This document shows positions 14,935 through 26,169 of a stretch of 64,000 nucleotides of DNA, piece after piece (position 1 is the first letter of the stretch; the number at the start of each line of letters is the position of its first letter). Origin of the DNA: Apium graveolens. Lineage: Eukaryota > Streptophyta > Magnoliopsida > Apiales > Apiaceae. The DNA is taken from assembly GCF_009905375.1 (NCBI RefSeq), contig NW_027420018.1:62001-126000 (forward strand). Direction: 5' to 3'. The translations under genes and the position numbers were made by a program. Below the pieces are notes generated by a model that worked only from the letters and a program-made list of their open reading frames with translations, made no database searches and was not told where the DNA came from.

Positions 14935-15362
14935 AGATGTTACATTTCAAAAAGAAATCATTCAATAATTTTTTAAGTTAAAAAGTTTGTACTTAAAATC
15001 TAAAGGTTCTCTATTAGATATGGAACATATTCATGATATAATTACATTAATAACTTCTTTTAAAGTCAAAACTTTTTAGTAAATTTAAAGGTTATCTCTT
15101 ACAGAGAGTACAAGATATTCATTATATCTAATTAATTAGGATCTTGTCTTTTTAAAAAATTTATTAGGGTCGAAGATGGTTAAATTTAAATCTCTCAACA
15201 AATAAATGTCTTGTACACTGCAGGACAAAAACATACATTTCATCAGCGAGTAGCTCTCATTTTCTGGCCTTTGCATTCGCCTGATCAACATAAATTTTCT
15301 AGATATCTCGACCAAATAAATCTCGTATACATAAAATTCCTGAATTCAGACAACGTGCAAGA
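14935..15362 (+). promoter_or_regulatory. Presumed 5' region of the unit 2 gene copy
   Basis: No coding signal. It holds the unit 2-specific TTT at 15238-15240, which limits how far left the recent 16-kb duplication can extend. Confidence 0.3.
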
Positions 15363-16079
15363 ATGGTGACACCGGCTAAACAATCCCTGGATGGAGAAGG
15401 AAGCAGCGCTCTTCGATTTTCGACTAATGTTCAGGTGAATTCTTCAATGTAACTACTATTTTTTTGTAAAAATAAGAAGTCACTAGAATGTAGAAATGTT
15501 TCTGTGATGTATACCAACAGTAAAATATTTTGAAATGATTTAAATAGCGCCTAAACTAAAGGAATGTTGTGGCACAGGAGGAACTGGGACAAAACAACTC
15601 AGGAGGAGGGCAAGATGACTGGGATCAAGGTGTTGTGTCAGCGGCGGCTGCAGAGAAAGCTCTGGGAAAGAGGAAGCTCGAAGACATTATCGACGAGCAG
15701 ATAACTGATGAGCAGCAGCAAGCGTAAGCTTTTTGTTTGTTTCCACAACAAATTATTGTTTTTTTCTTTGTTTTTAACTCAAATTACTTTGTTGGAGCGT
15801 ACAGTGCACACATTGAGGCGAATCAAGGAGAGGAAATTGCAAGATCAGAGTTGCAGGATTCTCGTCAACAGGTAGCAAAACTAACCTCTTTTGTGTTCGT
15901 AATTTATTAATGTCTCTGTTAAGTAATCAATCGCTCTAAAACCTTAAGATTGTAGAGAAAAACCCAAATATGATCTTATACTCTTTAACACTCCAATTAA
16001 TTATACGATACTTTTCGCTACGATCGATAATAACAAATAAAACCAATACCAATAACAAATATTTTAATAGAACAAATGG

Positions 16080-16241
16080 GGTGAAAGGACTCGAACATAA
16101 GACCCTCCCTAGACCGCGCTCTTATACCATGTTAAGTAAACAGATTCACATAATTGACTAACCGAAACAAGATTTAACTTGAGATCCTGTATATAATAAA
16201 CATCAAAAAAATACACCGTTGGAGTGACTACGGAACCAACA
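16080..16241 (-). mobile_element. Small retroelement remnant in intron 3, unit 2
   Basis: Same remnant as in unit 1. The primer-site-like motif is at 16118-16129 and the possible short LTR is at 16130-16241. Unit 1 has five extra bases near TTAAGTAAAC. Confidence 0.35.
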
Positions 16242-16813
16242 CCTTGTAAGGCGTAGGAGTATCGTTGATTCCCTCTTAATTAGTTACATATTGTTTACAT
16301 TCAATATGGTTCTTTTTCTTTGCTTGACTTTCTTCTTTTTGTCCGTGACATTTGTAATTTGAAAAAAAAAAGAGATGTATGCTACAGCCTGAAAAGCACG
16401 AGGCAAAGATTGATAAGGCTCCAACAAGTTACAATATGGTAAGTCCTCTCTGATCTGCTAATCTTGAAAATGAAAGTACTAGTGGCACTAATTCAGGAGA
16501 CAGTCATAACTTACTCAATGCAATGACGGCCAACAAATTTCAGGAAGCAATAGTTGAGCTTGTACGGTTGGCGACAGAAAGAGCTGAGAGTGATGGCTGT
16601 GGTCACTGAACCGCTGTGGAGGCATTGCGGTGCTGATGATGGAAGCAGAATTCTTGATAAAGTGGCATATAGTAGAATGTTTCCAAATCTGGTTGGCCCC
16701 AGACAAGTAGGCTTCACATCTGAAGTTTCTCGTGAAACTGCCAGGATTGAATTGAGTCCCAAGAACCTCGTCAGTTATTTTATGGACGTGGTCAGTATTA
16801 TTTAAATTCTTTT

Positions 16814-16818
16814 GTATT
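16814..16818. repeat. Target-site duplication, left (GTATT), unit 2 copia
   Basis: GTATT directly precedes the LTR and is repeated at 21713-21717 after the other LTR. The empty sites in units 1, 4 and 5 have it once. Confidence 0.95.
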
Positions 16819-17165
16819 TGTTAAAAATAGCACCTGTATATACCAGTTTATATATATATAAGTGTTTCTTTATCTGAGAGAAAACAAGATAGATGCACTA
16901 GTAAGAGTCTGTTATTATTTCAAAAGAAGAACAGTACAATATAAGAGATTGGTTTAGCTGATAATGGCTAAAAACCAGGGACACAACTGATTCTCCTAAC
17001 ACGACTGAAACACACGATTATTTCTCTGGACTCCTATAAAATCTCTACTACGTGAAGACTAATTCCACAAGCTGATCTCTAGACATGCAGCAGTAACAGG
17101 CACGTGCATGTGTAAAAAGAAACTTACATTAAATAAAATAACAAGCTTAAATTAAAAACCCAACA
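16819..17165 (-). repeat. 3' LTR of unit 2 copia (347 bp)
   Basis: It begins TGTT and ends AACA and matches the LTR at 21366-21712 over its full length as far as I can read. Because the element is on the minus strand, this left copy is the 3' LTR. Confidence 0.95.
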
Positions 17166-17176
17166 ATCACCCTCCT
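17166..17176 (-). promoter_or_regulatory. Polypurine tract of unit 2 copia
   Basis: On the minus strand AGGAGGGTGAT directly abuts the 3' LTR. This is the usual place and composition of the plus-strand primer in copia elements. Confidence 0.8.
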
Positions 17177-17179
17177 AAT

Positions 17180-20100
17180 TTAAGCTTGTTTGCTTAACTC
17201 CTTCACTCCCAGTAGTTTCCGCATTCTCTCAAATTTAACAGTAGTGAGGCTCTTCGTTAACACATCTGCTCGCTGAAACTCCGTGCTGACATGCTTGACA
17301 ATTATCTCACCCCTTTCAATGCATTCACGGATAAAATGATAGCGGATATCTATGTGTTTGCTACGGCCATGAAACACTGGATTTTTGGCCAAATCGATCG
17401 CGGATTTGTTGTCTATGTATATAACCACAGGACTAACAAAATCTCCAGTTATTTGTTTCAACAGGTTCCGTAACCAAATAGCTTGGCACGCAGCCGCTGT
17501 TGCTGCCATGAACTCCGCCTCGCAGGATGAGAGAGCAATGCACCGTTGTTTTTGAGATACCCAGGTCACTAAACTTTCATTCAGGTAGAATACCATGCCT
17601 CCAGTACTTCTTCTGTCAACAACAAAACCACCCATATCGCTGTCAGAATAACCAGTGAGAATATTGTTTCCACCTTCCTTTGTGTATACCAGGCCAAAAT
17701 CAATTGTACCCTTTATGTAGCGCAGAATTCTCTTTGCTGCATTCATGTGCATCGTGGTGGGCTTTTCCATAAACCTACTCACCATCCCAACCGAAAAAGC
17801 AATATCTGGCCTCGTATTTACAAGGTAACGTAACCCACCTACTATACTTTTGAACAGAGTAGAATTCACAGGCTTACCGTTCTCATCCTTTGACATTGAT
17901 TCCTTGGGATCCATCGGGTATTTGACTGGATTGCAGCCTGCCAATCCTGCTTTCTCTAGAATTTTTTTTGCGTACGCTGCTTGCTTCAATTCTATGTAAT
18001 CAGCACCTTGCTCGACTTCAATTCCTAAGTAATAGGATAATCTCCCTAGATCACTCATTTCGAATCTGCTGCTCATCTTTGCCTTGAAGTCTTGAATGAT
18101 TGACACACTTGTACCCGTCACTAGTAAGTCATCCACATATACACCCACGATCAGAAACTCATCTCCCTCCCTTTTGGTGTAAACAGCATGTTCAACAGGA
18201 CATCTCATGAATCCCAGTTCCTCAAGGCATTTGTTTAATTTCGCATACCATGCCCGGGGCGCTTGTCGTAGCCCATACAAAGCTTTTAACAGCTTGTATA
18301 CTAAGTGCTCCTGGCCCGCTTTCTTAAACCCTTCCGGTTGAGAGACGTAGACTTCCTCAAGAATCTCCCCGTTGAGGAATGCCGTTTTTACATCAAGATG
18401 GTGCACCTCCCAACCATTTTTAGCAGCCAAAGCAAGAAGCAATCTGACGGTTTCAAGTCGAGTTACAGGTGCGAAGATTTCCTCGAAGTCAACCCCATGT
18501 TTCTGTACATATCCTTTAGCCACGATTCTAGCCTTGTGTTTCACAATTCTTCCGTTAGCATCCTTCTTCAATTTGAATATCCACTTCAGACCAATAGCCT
18601 TATGTCCAGCAGGTAACTCTGTCAACTCCCAAGTTTTATTTTTCTCAACAGCCTCCATCTCTTTCTTCATAGCTTTCCTCCACTCCGTTTCTTTTGCTGC
18701 CTGTTCATAGCACACAGGCTCATCCACTCCCATGAGGTACAGTTCTTCGTCAAGCTCTATCTCTTCTGTATTGTCATAAATATCTGTCAATGATCTGTAG
18801 TTTCTGGGTTCGCTGCTGGTGGAATCTAGATCAGAGAGTGTCTCAGATGATTGAGAGTTTTCAGTTTCTGTTGTATGTTCATTTGTATTGTCTGAGCTCG
18901 CACTTTGAGATGTGAATGTTTCCTCCTCGCTTGTATTCTCGGCTGATTCTGTCACAGATATGTTCTGAACAACAAACATTTCAGGGTGAGTGATCTGCAC
19001 TTCCTTATGTTTCTCCCACGACCACATTTTAGATTCCTCAAAGACCAAGTCTCGACTTACATGGATTGTGTTTGCCACTGGATCATACACCCTGTATGCT
19101 TTTGTACCTGGCTCTTTGCCGAGATGAATTACAGGCTTACTACGATCATCGAGTTTTTTTGTGTATGCATTTGGAATCTTCATGTGGGCAACACAGCCGA
19201 AAACTCGGATATGTCCGATCTGTGGCTTGTAACCTGACCAGGCTTCATATGGAGTAATATCGGACACAGCTCTCGTCGGCAATCTGTTAAGGATATACAC
19301 AGAATGACGAACTGCCTCACCCCAGAACATAGAGGGTAAGCGTTTCTCCTTTAAAAAGCTTCTAGCCATTTCTACCACAGTTCTATTCCTCCGCTCCACG
19401 ATTCCATTCTGCTGTGGAGAGAAAGGGGCCGTGAATTGCCTGTTGATTCCAGCTTCCTCACAATAAGACATGAATTGCTTGGACATGAACTCCCCTCCTC
19501 TATCAGTTCTCAATGTTTTTATTTTCTTTTCCATACCATCTTCAACTTGTGCTCTGAATCTTTTAAAAACCTCGAAGGCTTCGTCTTTGGTTTTTAACAT
19601 GAAAACCCACATGGCACGGCTGAAATCATCCACCAATAGAAAAAAGTACTTGTTTCCTGCAGGAGTTGTTGGTGTTATCGGGCCACAGAGGTCACCATAT
19701 ATCAATTCCAAGACTCTTTTTGTACTATAGTTCGACTGTGATGGAAACGGGTTCCTGGTTTGCTTCGACATTAGGCAGCCTGTACATGGTTCTTTAGGCT
19801 GATTCACATTTGGCATGCCATATACCATTTTACTTGTGGACATCAGATTCATAGCCCTGAAATTAACATGTCCTAGTCTCGAATGCCAAAGCCACGAAGA
19901 CTCATCTGACTTAGACAACATGCATTTAGATTTGCTGTTCTCAATAATAATTTTATAGAGCCTATTGTGAGAACGTCTTACTTTCATAAGCAGATTTCCA
20001 TTCAAGTCTCGAACAAACAGATAGTCACCACGTAAAATAACCTCATTTCCAGATTCAGATAATTGACCGAGGCTAATGATATTACTACGAAGTGTAGGGA

Positions 20101-21337
20101 TATAATATACCTCATTTAAAACACGCTCCTCCCCGTTCTTGCAGTTCAGCACTATGTTTCCCTTCCCTTTGATATGAACTGTTGAACCATCTCCAAATTT
20201 GACTTGTCCAGTTATCTTCTCATCCAGTTCTCTGAATTTTGATTTTTGACCCGTCATGTGGTTGCTTGCGCCATTGTCTAAGTACCACAAGTTTGAGTCA
20301 CCTTTTGCCTTTTCATTTTCAGCAGTGTTCAACTTTGGGGCTATCCTTTCTTCATTCAACATCACACTAGCATTTTCCTCTTCACGCTCTGTTAGCAACA
20401 GAGCTGGTTCATCATCTTGAATCTGGGCTATGTTAACCTCCTGTTTTTGATCTCTGTCACGTCGCGGTTTGCGACACTCTGCTGCATAGTGTCCATGTAG
20501 TTGACAGTTAAAACATCTGACTCGGCTCTTATCTCGCACCAGTCGATTATTGTCCCTTCCACGATAGTCATTGTTATTTTTAAAACGTTGCCCAGACTCT
20601 AATCCTCCCTTGCTCCCTCGCTTGAGCCATTCCTCTCTAGTGAGCAATAACTTGCTCTCCTCGCCTTCTCTTTTCAACCATTCTTCTTCTGTGAGCAGCA
20701 ACTGCCCTCCACTGACCTCTACTTGGCCACGTATTCTTTCTTCATGTGCCTTAAGCGATCCAACAGCCTCCTCGACCGTCATAGTTTCCAGATTCCCAAA
20801 CTGTTCAATGGTGGACGCTATTTGTAGAAACTTTGAGGGTACTGCTCTGAGCAATTTTTTCACCACATATTCCTCCTCAATAGTTTCACCTAGGGCTCGT
20901 ATATTCGTCACCAGGCCATGTAGCTTCATGCAGAAATCATCTAGGGATTCCGTGTCTTTCATGTTCAGCATCTCGAACTCGGTTTTTAGAGTCTGTACCT
21001 TCGCTTTCTTTACTCGTTCTGCTCCCAGGCACATGGTTTTTATGGAATCCCAAGCTTCTTTAGCCGTCTGTTTTTCAGCAACGGACAAGAGAATGTCCTC
21101 AGGTATGGCTTGATATATCGCAGCGAGTGCGATCTTGTCCATTCTGTCCTCGACCTTCGCCGTGTCGTCTTTTGGCTCCACTGCATCCCAAACACCGTGT
21201 GCCTGCATAAACACTTTCATCTTTAAAGACCATGCTGTGTAGTTTCCTCTTGATAGCATGGGATAGCTCAAACTGACTGCACCTTCCTTTACTTTGCTTG
21301 TCTCGATCGTAGTCATTCTTGGCATATATTTGGGCAT
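17180..21337 (-). CDS. Ty1/copia gag-pol polyprotein, intact (1385 aa)
   Basis: Domains in order: a UBN2-type Gag at ~20-240; a zinc knuckle CFNCQLHGHYAAEC at 275-288 (C-x2-C-x4-H-x4-C); an aspartic protease with WYLDNGAS (Asp354; many relatives have DSGA); integrase with the HHCC zinc site (His485, His490, Cys518, Cys521) and the DDE triad Asp549, Asp612 and Glu648, the last two 35 residues apart; reverse transcriptase at ~900-1140 with YVDD at 1067-1070; and RNase H with Asp1232, Glu1273 and Asp1309. The Ser/Thr/Glu-rich stretch ~785-845 is the linker between integrase and RT. The frame starts 14 bp from the primer site and stops close to the polypurine tract, so the whole internal region is one frame. 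All catalytic residues I looked for are present, so it may be functional. Confidence 0.95.
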   Translation of the reverse strand: MPKYMPRMTTIETSKVKEGAVSLSYPMLSRGNYTAWSLKMKVFMQAHGVWDAVEPKDDTAKVEDRMDKIALAAIYQAIPEDILLSVAEKQTAKEAWDSIKTMCLGAERVKKAKVQTLKTEFEMLNMKDTESLDDFCMKLHGLVTNIRALGETIEEEYVVKKLLRAVPSKFLQIASTIEQFGNLETMTVEEAVGSLKAHEERIRGQVEVSGGQLLLTEEEWLKREGEESKLLLTREEWLKRGSKGGLESGQRFKNNNDYRGRDNNRLVRDKSRVRCFNCQLHGHYAAECRKPRRDRDQKQEVNIAQIQDDEPALLLTEREEENASVMLNEERIAPKLNTAENEKAKGDSNLWYLDNGASNHMTGQKSKFRELDEKITGQVKFGDGSTVHIKGKGNIVLNCKNGEERVLNEVYYIPTLRSNIISLGQLSESGNEVILRGDYLFVRDLNGNLLMKVRRSHNRLYKIIIENSKSKCMLSKSDESSWLWHSRLGHVNFRAMNLMSTSKMVYGMPNVNQPKEPCTGCLMSKQTRNPFPSQSNYSTKRVLELIYGDLCGPITPTTPAGNKYFFLLVDDFSRAMWVFMLKTKDEAFEVFKRFRAQVEDGMEKKIKTLRTDRGGEFMSKQFMSYCEEAGINRQFTAPFSPQQNGIVERRNRTVVEMARSFLKEKRLPSMFWGEAVRHSVYILNRLPTRAVSDITPYEAWSGYKPQIGHIRVFGCVAHMKIPNAYTKKLDDRSKPVIHLGKEPGTKAYRVYDPVANTIHVSRDLVFEESKMWSWEKHKEVQITHPEMFVVQNISVTESAENTSEEETFTSQSASSDNTNEHTTETENSQSSETLSDLDSTSSEPRNYRSLTDIYDNTEEIELDEELYLMGVDEPVCYEQAAKETEWRKAMKKEMEAVEKNKTWELTELPAGHKAIGLKWIFKLKKDANGRIVKHKARIVAKGYVQKHGVDFEEIFAPVTRLETVRLLLALAAKNGWEVHHLDVKTAFLNGEILEEVYVSQPEGFKKAGQEHLVYKLLKALYGLRQAPRAWYAKLNKCLEELGFMRCPVEHAVYTKREGDEFLIVGVYVDDLLVTGTSVSIIQDFKAKMSSRFEMSDLGRLSYYLGIEVEQGADYIELKQAAYAKKILEKAGLAGCNPVKYPMDPKESMSKDENGKPVNSTLFKSIVGGLRYLVNTRPDIAFSVGMVSRFMEKPTTMHMNAAKRILRYIKGTIDFGLVYTKEGGNNILTGYSDSDMGGFVVDRRSTGGMVFYLNESLVTWVSQKQRCIALSSCEAEFMAATAAACQAIWLRNLLKQITGDFVSPVVIYIDNKSAIDLAKNPVFHGRSKHIDIRYHFIRECIERGEIIVKHVSTEFQRADVLTKSLTTVKFERMRKLLGVKELSKQA

Positions 21338-21350
21338 TCACAGGTTGCTA

Positions 21351-21362
21351 GCTCTGATACCA
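21351..21362 (-). promoter_or_regulatory. Primer-binding site (initiator tRNA-Met), unit 2 copia
   Basis: On the minus strand TGGTATCAGAGC lies three bases inside the 5' LTR. This is the classical plant copia primer site, complementary to the 3' end of initiator tRNA-Met. Confidence 0.93.
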
Positions 21363-21365
21363 GAA

Positions 21366-21712
21366 TGTTAAAAATAGCACCTGTATATACCAGTTTATAT
21401 ATATATAAGTGTTTCTTTATCTGAGAGAAAACAAGATAGATGCACTAGTAAGAGTCTGTTATTATTTCAAAAGAAGAACAGTACAATATAAGAGATTGGT
21501 TTAGCTGATAATGGCTAAAAACCAGGGACACAACTGATTCTCCTAACACGACTGAAACACACGATTATTTCTCTGGACTCCTATAAAATCTCTACTACGT
21601 GAAGACTAATTCCACAAGCTGATCTCTAGACATGCAGCAGTAACAGGCACGTGCATGTGTAAAAAGAAACTTACATTAAATAAAATAACAAGCTTAAATT
21701 AAAAACCCAACA
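21366..21712 (-). repeat. 5' LTR of unit 2 copia (347 bp)
   Basis: Same sequence as the 3' LTR. It should hold the element's promoter, directing transcription leftwards, antisense to the host gene. A long TATATATA run at about 21398-21408 is present, but I cannot assign it as the TATA box. Confidence 0.95.
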
Positions 21713-21717
21713 GTATT
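21713..21717. repeat. Target-site duplication, right (GTATT), unit 2 copia
   Basis: Second copy of GTATT, followed by the intron 5 sequence seen uninterrupted in units 1, 4 and 5. Confidence 0.95.
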
Positions 21718-23894
21718 TGTTTTGCATTGTCAATCTAGAACTGATGAATTTGCTTTCTAACTTGTCATCTTTTTTGTTAACTAGAGTAACTGGTATGTGA
21801 TGTTTTATGAAATTGTCCCAAAGGCTAGGACAGTTGATGTCCTGATGAATCCAGAAGGAGCAACAGACTATGATGGAACCCTACAAGTGGTAATTAGATT
21901 TTTTTATTTATAAATCTTCCCCTTAAGTCTAGTTAACAAAAACATTATATTCAGTACATGTTAATAGTTTTTGAAATATAATTAATCTATCATGTATGCT
22001 TGCATGCAAATCTAATTCAGATGGCTGCTACATATCAACTCTCTACACCACTTGTCCCAAACCGTGAGACCTATTTTGCGAGATATTGTAAGCGATATTC
22101 TGAGAATGACTGGATAGTGGTCGACGTTTCATTAGACAGTGTACACCAAGTTCCAGTAACCGGGTGCAAGAAAAGGCCATCAGGTTGCCTTATTCATGAA
22201 TTACCTGATGGATTCTCACAGGTGAACTAAATGCATACAATGTTGATCATATATATTATATATTTCATTGTATGAGCTTGATTGATATTTCATGGATTAC
22301 CTAATTATGGTTTACTCATGTAATGTTTTTCAAGATTACATGGGTTGAGCATGTAGATGCGGACTGCAGGGGTATCAGCGCTATGTATCAACCTCTGCTA
22401 GATTCTAGTATAGGATTTGGAGCCAAAAGATGGATCTCTACCCTAGAAAGAAGGTGTCGACAAATGGGAAATGACATCTCGCTAAAGGCCCCTCTAGGAG
22501 AATACAATCAACTAGGTACATAAATGAAACTTGCACTAGTAGAATTTCACTTAAAATTCCTGCTGCTCCATCATAAAATTGAATCTCCTATATGCATTTA
22601 TGTTTTTCACACAGTGATGTCAAGTGATGAAAGAGCTCAGACAGTTCTATTGAAGCTTGCTGCAAAAATGGTGTTAAACTTTAACTCAGGAATTAGTGGT
22701 TTAATCGGGAACTGGAAAGAACTATCCGGACATTCTACTGACGACAATATTAGGGTCATGACAAGAATGAATATGAGAGATCATAGCCTACCTAGGGGTA
22801 CTCTGATATCTGCTGCTTCATCAATTTGGCTTCCAGTGCCACCGAAGTCTGTGTTTGATTTTCTCCGCAATCACAACTCAGGAAGCGAGGTATCTTTACC
22901 TGAAATTAAATGCATTACCACTTTTAACTGCAATTAGAAAGAACTTTTCATTATTCGGTCTTCTTAAATTATCATCTATAGGTAAATTATGTTATCTTCA
23001 TTAGGTTCAAGGCATTATATCAGTGCACATATAGAGACTTCAGACGAATTTATGATTGTAACTAGACTTCATTATCTAAACTGTCTATATAAGTACAACA
23101 ACTTTCCTTACATTGTTATGCCAAATTGAAGCAAATTTACATGCATCTATATAGTTAGATTCCAAATTAGCTGTTATTCCATGTTGTACGCTGACAACTA
23201 ATCATTAGACCTTAATATTCCACGTACAGCCGCTGATTCCATACCCCGGTAGGGAATGGGAGGTCCTCTCCGGTGAAACTGCTGTTGAACAAGTGTGTCA
23301 CATTACCAAAGGCCATGAAGCTAGCTATTCTGTTTCAATACACAAGGTTCTGGTAAGTGCATATGTAGAAAGTTTTCATTTCATTATCAGTAGAAGTAAA
23401 AAGGAAATAATGATTTTCTTATTTATAACGATCACAAATTCGTTGTAGGCTGAGAACTCAAGCCAAGAGAACATACTATTACTGCAAGAGAGTTGCAGTG
23501 ATCCAGTGGCTTCATACATTGTCTTTTCCCGCCTAAGAACTGAGGATATGCATCTGATACTGAATGGAATAAGTTCCCAATATCGACCCCTTCTTCCATC
23601 GGGATTTGCAGTGCATCCTGATGGACCTGCTACTGGAACAGAAGGATCCGGAGGATCGTTATTGACCGTTTCGTTTCAGCTATTGGTCGATGATTCTCCG
23701 ACATTCGTACCGCCCGCTGAAATGCATTCCCAAGCAGCAGACCTCATCAACCTCACGACGGAGAGGATTAAAGTAGCAGTGGAGGAATTCTTATCTCAGG
23801 CAGCGCTGCTTGCTTCCATGAATGAGGCCTAATAGAAATGAGGTTGCTATTTCATCATTTGTGTAATCATTAAACATGACAAGTTATTGACAAA

Positions 23895-24608
23895 GTGCCT
23901 TGCTGGATCAAACTAGGTGAAGTGCCACCTTCCTACTGGTCTCGTGATGGTTTAACCATGATTTCTCAGCTCATTGGAAAGCCTATTAAGTTTGATGAAA
24001 TTACTGCACGTTTTGAATCTTTGAAATTTGCTCGAGTCCAATTTGAACTTGAATATTCTGCACCTAGACCTTCATGTGTATGGGTACCTATTATTATCAA
24101 AAAAGGTGTAGAGGAGAGACTTTGAGTAAGTATTGAATATTCCCAGTTGTCGCATTCTTGTAGTATATGCAAAGCTTTTGGCCACTCGTTGACAAGATGC
24201 AATGATAACCCTGACAGAGAAGTTCCGCAACCAAAAAGGCCAAGACACCAACTGCAAAATACAAATGAAAAGAAGGGTGATAAGGGAGACAAGGAGAGAG
24301 GTACTGATCAGGGAACAAGTCAAGAGACAGAAGCTATGGAGAAAGAGCAGTGTGAAAATTATCTTCTAAACAGAGAAATGATATCATTTGTGGTGGGTAA
24401 ATTTATGGGTTGTGATGTCGTTATGGATGAGGATCAAATTGTTAAAGAGGCAACAAATGATGATCAAAAGGAAGATGCTGGTTTAGCAGACTCAAATATG
24501 GTTACTACTAATGTTTTGATGGGCTGTTTGACTCAGAAAATGATAGTAGAGAAAACATCTTTGGTGTATACTAATGTGGAGATTTACCCACCTGATACAG
24601 CAAGATAA
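23895..24608 (+). pseudogene. LINE ORF1-like fragment, unit 2
   Basis: As in unit 1, with the same interrupting TGA at 24123-24125 and the same CCHC knuckle. The only residue difference I noticed is Arg for His (ITARFES). Confidence 0.65.
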
Positions 24609-25533
24609 CAAGGTAACCCAGTCAACTGCTTTGGTTGTGATTCATGAGCCACTTTGCACTGAAAATGTGTTTGAGACTCGAAGCAGTTTAGAAGATGGTG
24701 AATTTGTACTTATTTCCGGTGTTATCTAACTAAAAAAATTCAAAACAATACACAATATAACAAATATGAGTAATAAAAATATAGTGTATATATAAATATA
24801 AATATATACTCAATCAATATTTTTTAAAAAAAAATTATTATTTAGTTGATAAAAGATAATTAATATTAAAATAAGAATCTGATATTGCAAGGGGTTGCGA
24901 AGTTATCAATTTAGATTAATTTATACATTGTAATATTGGATATTTATGTATTATGTCTCAGTTCATGTCTCTTTACTTTTCATCTTTTTGTTACTATTTG
25001 CTAGATGTTTAAGAAATTTTAAAACCCGATTCAATCCAGAAAAAAAATGAAAAGTCTGATTTAAACATAGTCTCACTCGGTTTGATACGGACACGGGCCT
25101 TAAACGAGTCTCTTTTTTATTCTAAATTTGGATCAATCCAAAATTCAAAAAATTCAGATAAAATCCTAGACTTAAAAAGTCTAAATAAAAGTTCTATTCG
25201 ATCCTTAGAAGCCCAGATTTTTTAAAACGGCTGAAAAATATGATTTTCTTTCTATATAAATTCTAGAAATGTACAAAAATTTTAATAAATTTTTAAAAAG
25301 CATATTAAATTATACTATGAGAATCAAGACAAGTTATAATTCATTGGTTTTTGATTTAATACAATAAATAACATTTATGAAGATTAATAACTGAGAAGTC
25401 TAAATGTAATATAAAGGAATATTATTTATTTCGGTATCTAAATTATTCTAATTCAAGATATTATTTGTTTTTTTTTGTAAACAAGCCACGGTTTAAAGCA
25501 CGGACACGAACTAATATTGATATATAAATAAAT
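24609..25533. other. AT-rich spacer, unit 2
   Basis: Equivalent to 8641-9562. No gene is seen. Confidence 0.6.
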
Positions 25534-26053
25534 GGGTTAAACATAAATCGGATGACTAATTGCGTCCAAATATCTCATTCATTGCAAATTTGACTCAAAC
25601 GGGTCATTAATTAACTTAATTTGAACATTTCGATACAGTCAAAAATTAAAATTATACAAAATTGAAAAATGGTAACATAGGATGGTAGAGCTCGTTTTGG
25701 AATTCAATACGATTACTAAAATTTTCTATTTGGCTCACAGAATAATGATGATATCTGACATTGATTGTCCGAACTTGTGTTATTTTCAAAACTTAGAAGA
25801 TTAAAAACGAGATTTAATCATGATTTTGTGAGTCAAAAAACAAGTTTTAATAATTATATTGAAGTCCAGAATGACCCCTACCATCATGTGTTAAGATTTT
25901 TGGATTCTGACTAGTTTTAGTTTTCGACTTTAACGGAATGACCAAATTAAGTTAATTGATGATCATTTTGAGTCAAAATTGCAATGAGTAATTTACTTGA
26001 ATTTTTTGGACGCAGTTAGTCACCTACCTACCTGATATTTAACCCACAAATGA
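25534..26053. mobile_element. Long-inverted-repeat element, complete (520 bp), unit 2
   Basis: Inverted arms of over 100 bp start at GGGTTAAACAT on the left and end beyond GATATTTAACCC on the right. The 10-bp direct repeat ATAAATAAAT lies at 25524-25533 and 26054-26063 and is a candidate target duplication of 9-10 bp. The inside is non-coding. A foldback or Mutator-type MITE is the best description. Confidence 0.75.
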
Positions 26054-26169
26054 ATAAATAAATATTTTGATTAAAAGTATGGTTCTTGCCGGCTGGCATG
26101 CAAACCTAAAATGGGCCTCTTATTCTCGAGGAAACTTGACCCGATTTTTTAAAAAAAATCGACTTTATT

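Larger units (their letters stand above)
16819..21712 (-). mobile_element. Complete Ty1/copia LTR retrotransposon (4894 bp), unit 2
   Basis: The element has two 347-bp LTRs, a primer-binding site complementary to initiator tRNA-Met, one long gag-pol frame, a polypurine tract and a 5-bp target duplication. The order protease-integrase-reverse transcriptase-RNase H defines the copia superfamily. It lies antisense to the host gene in intron 5. The LTRs look identical by eye and the polyprotein is uninterrupted, so the insertion is young and possibly competent. I do not assign a lineage with confidence; size and short LTRs would fit Ale-like elements. Confidence 0.95.
15363..23832 (+). pseudogene. 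START-domain HD-ZIP IV-derived gene, frameshifted and carrying copia (unit 2)
   Basis: All eleven exon positions of the unit 1 gene are present with GT-AG borders, but exon 5 has one extra A (AGAAAGAGC near 16577-16582 where unit 1 reads AGAAGAGC). The frame then ends at TGA 16607-16609, before the START core. Intron 5 is 4994 bp against 95 bp in unit 1, because the copia element sits in it on the opposite strand. Exons 6-11 downstream are otherwise open and differ from unit 1 at few residues (for example DSVHQV for DGVHPV in exon 7). Unless an internal start or alternative splicing bypasses exon 5, no START protein can be made. Confidence 0.8.

Noticed and set aside
18305..18710. Plus-strand frames of about 100-180 codons across the copia element
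   Set aside because: They lie opposite the 1385-aa polyprotein, which has clear catalytic motifs; they are antisense by-products.
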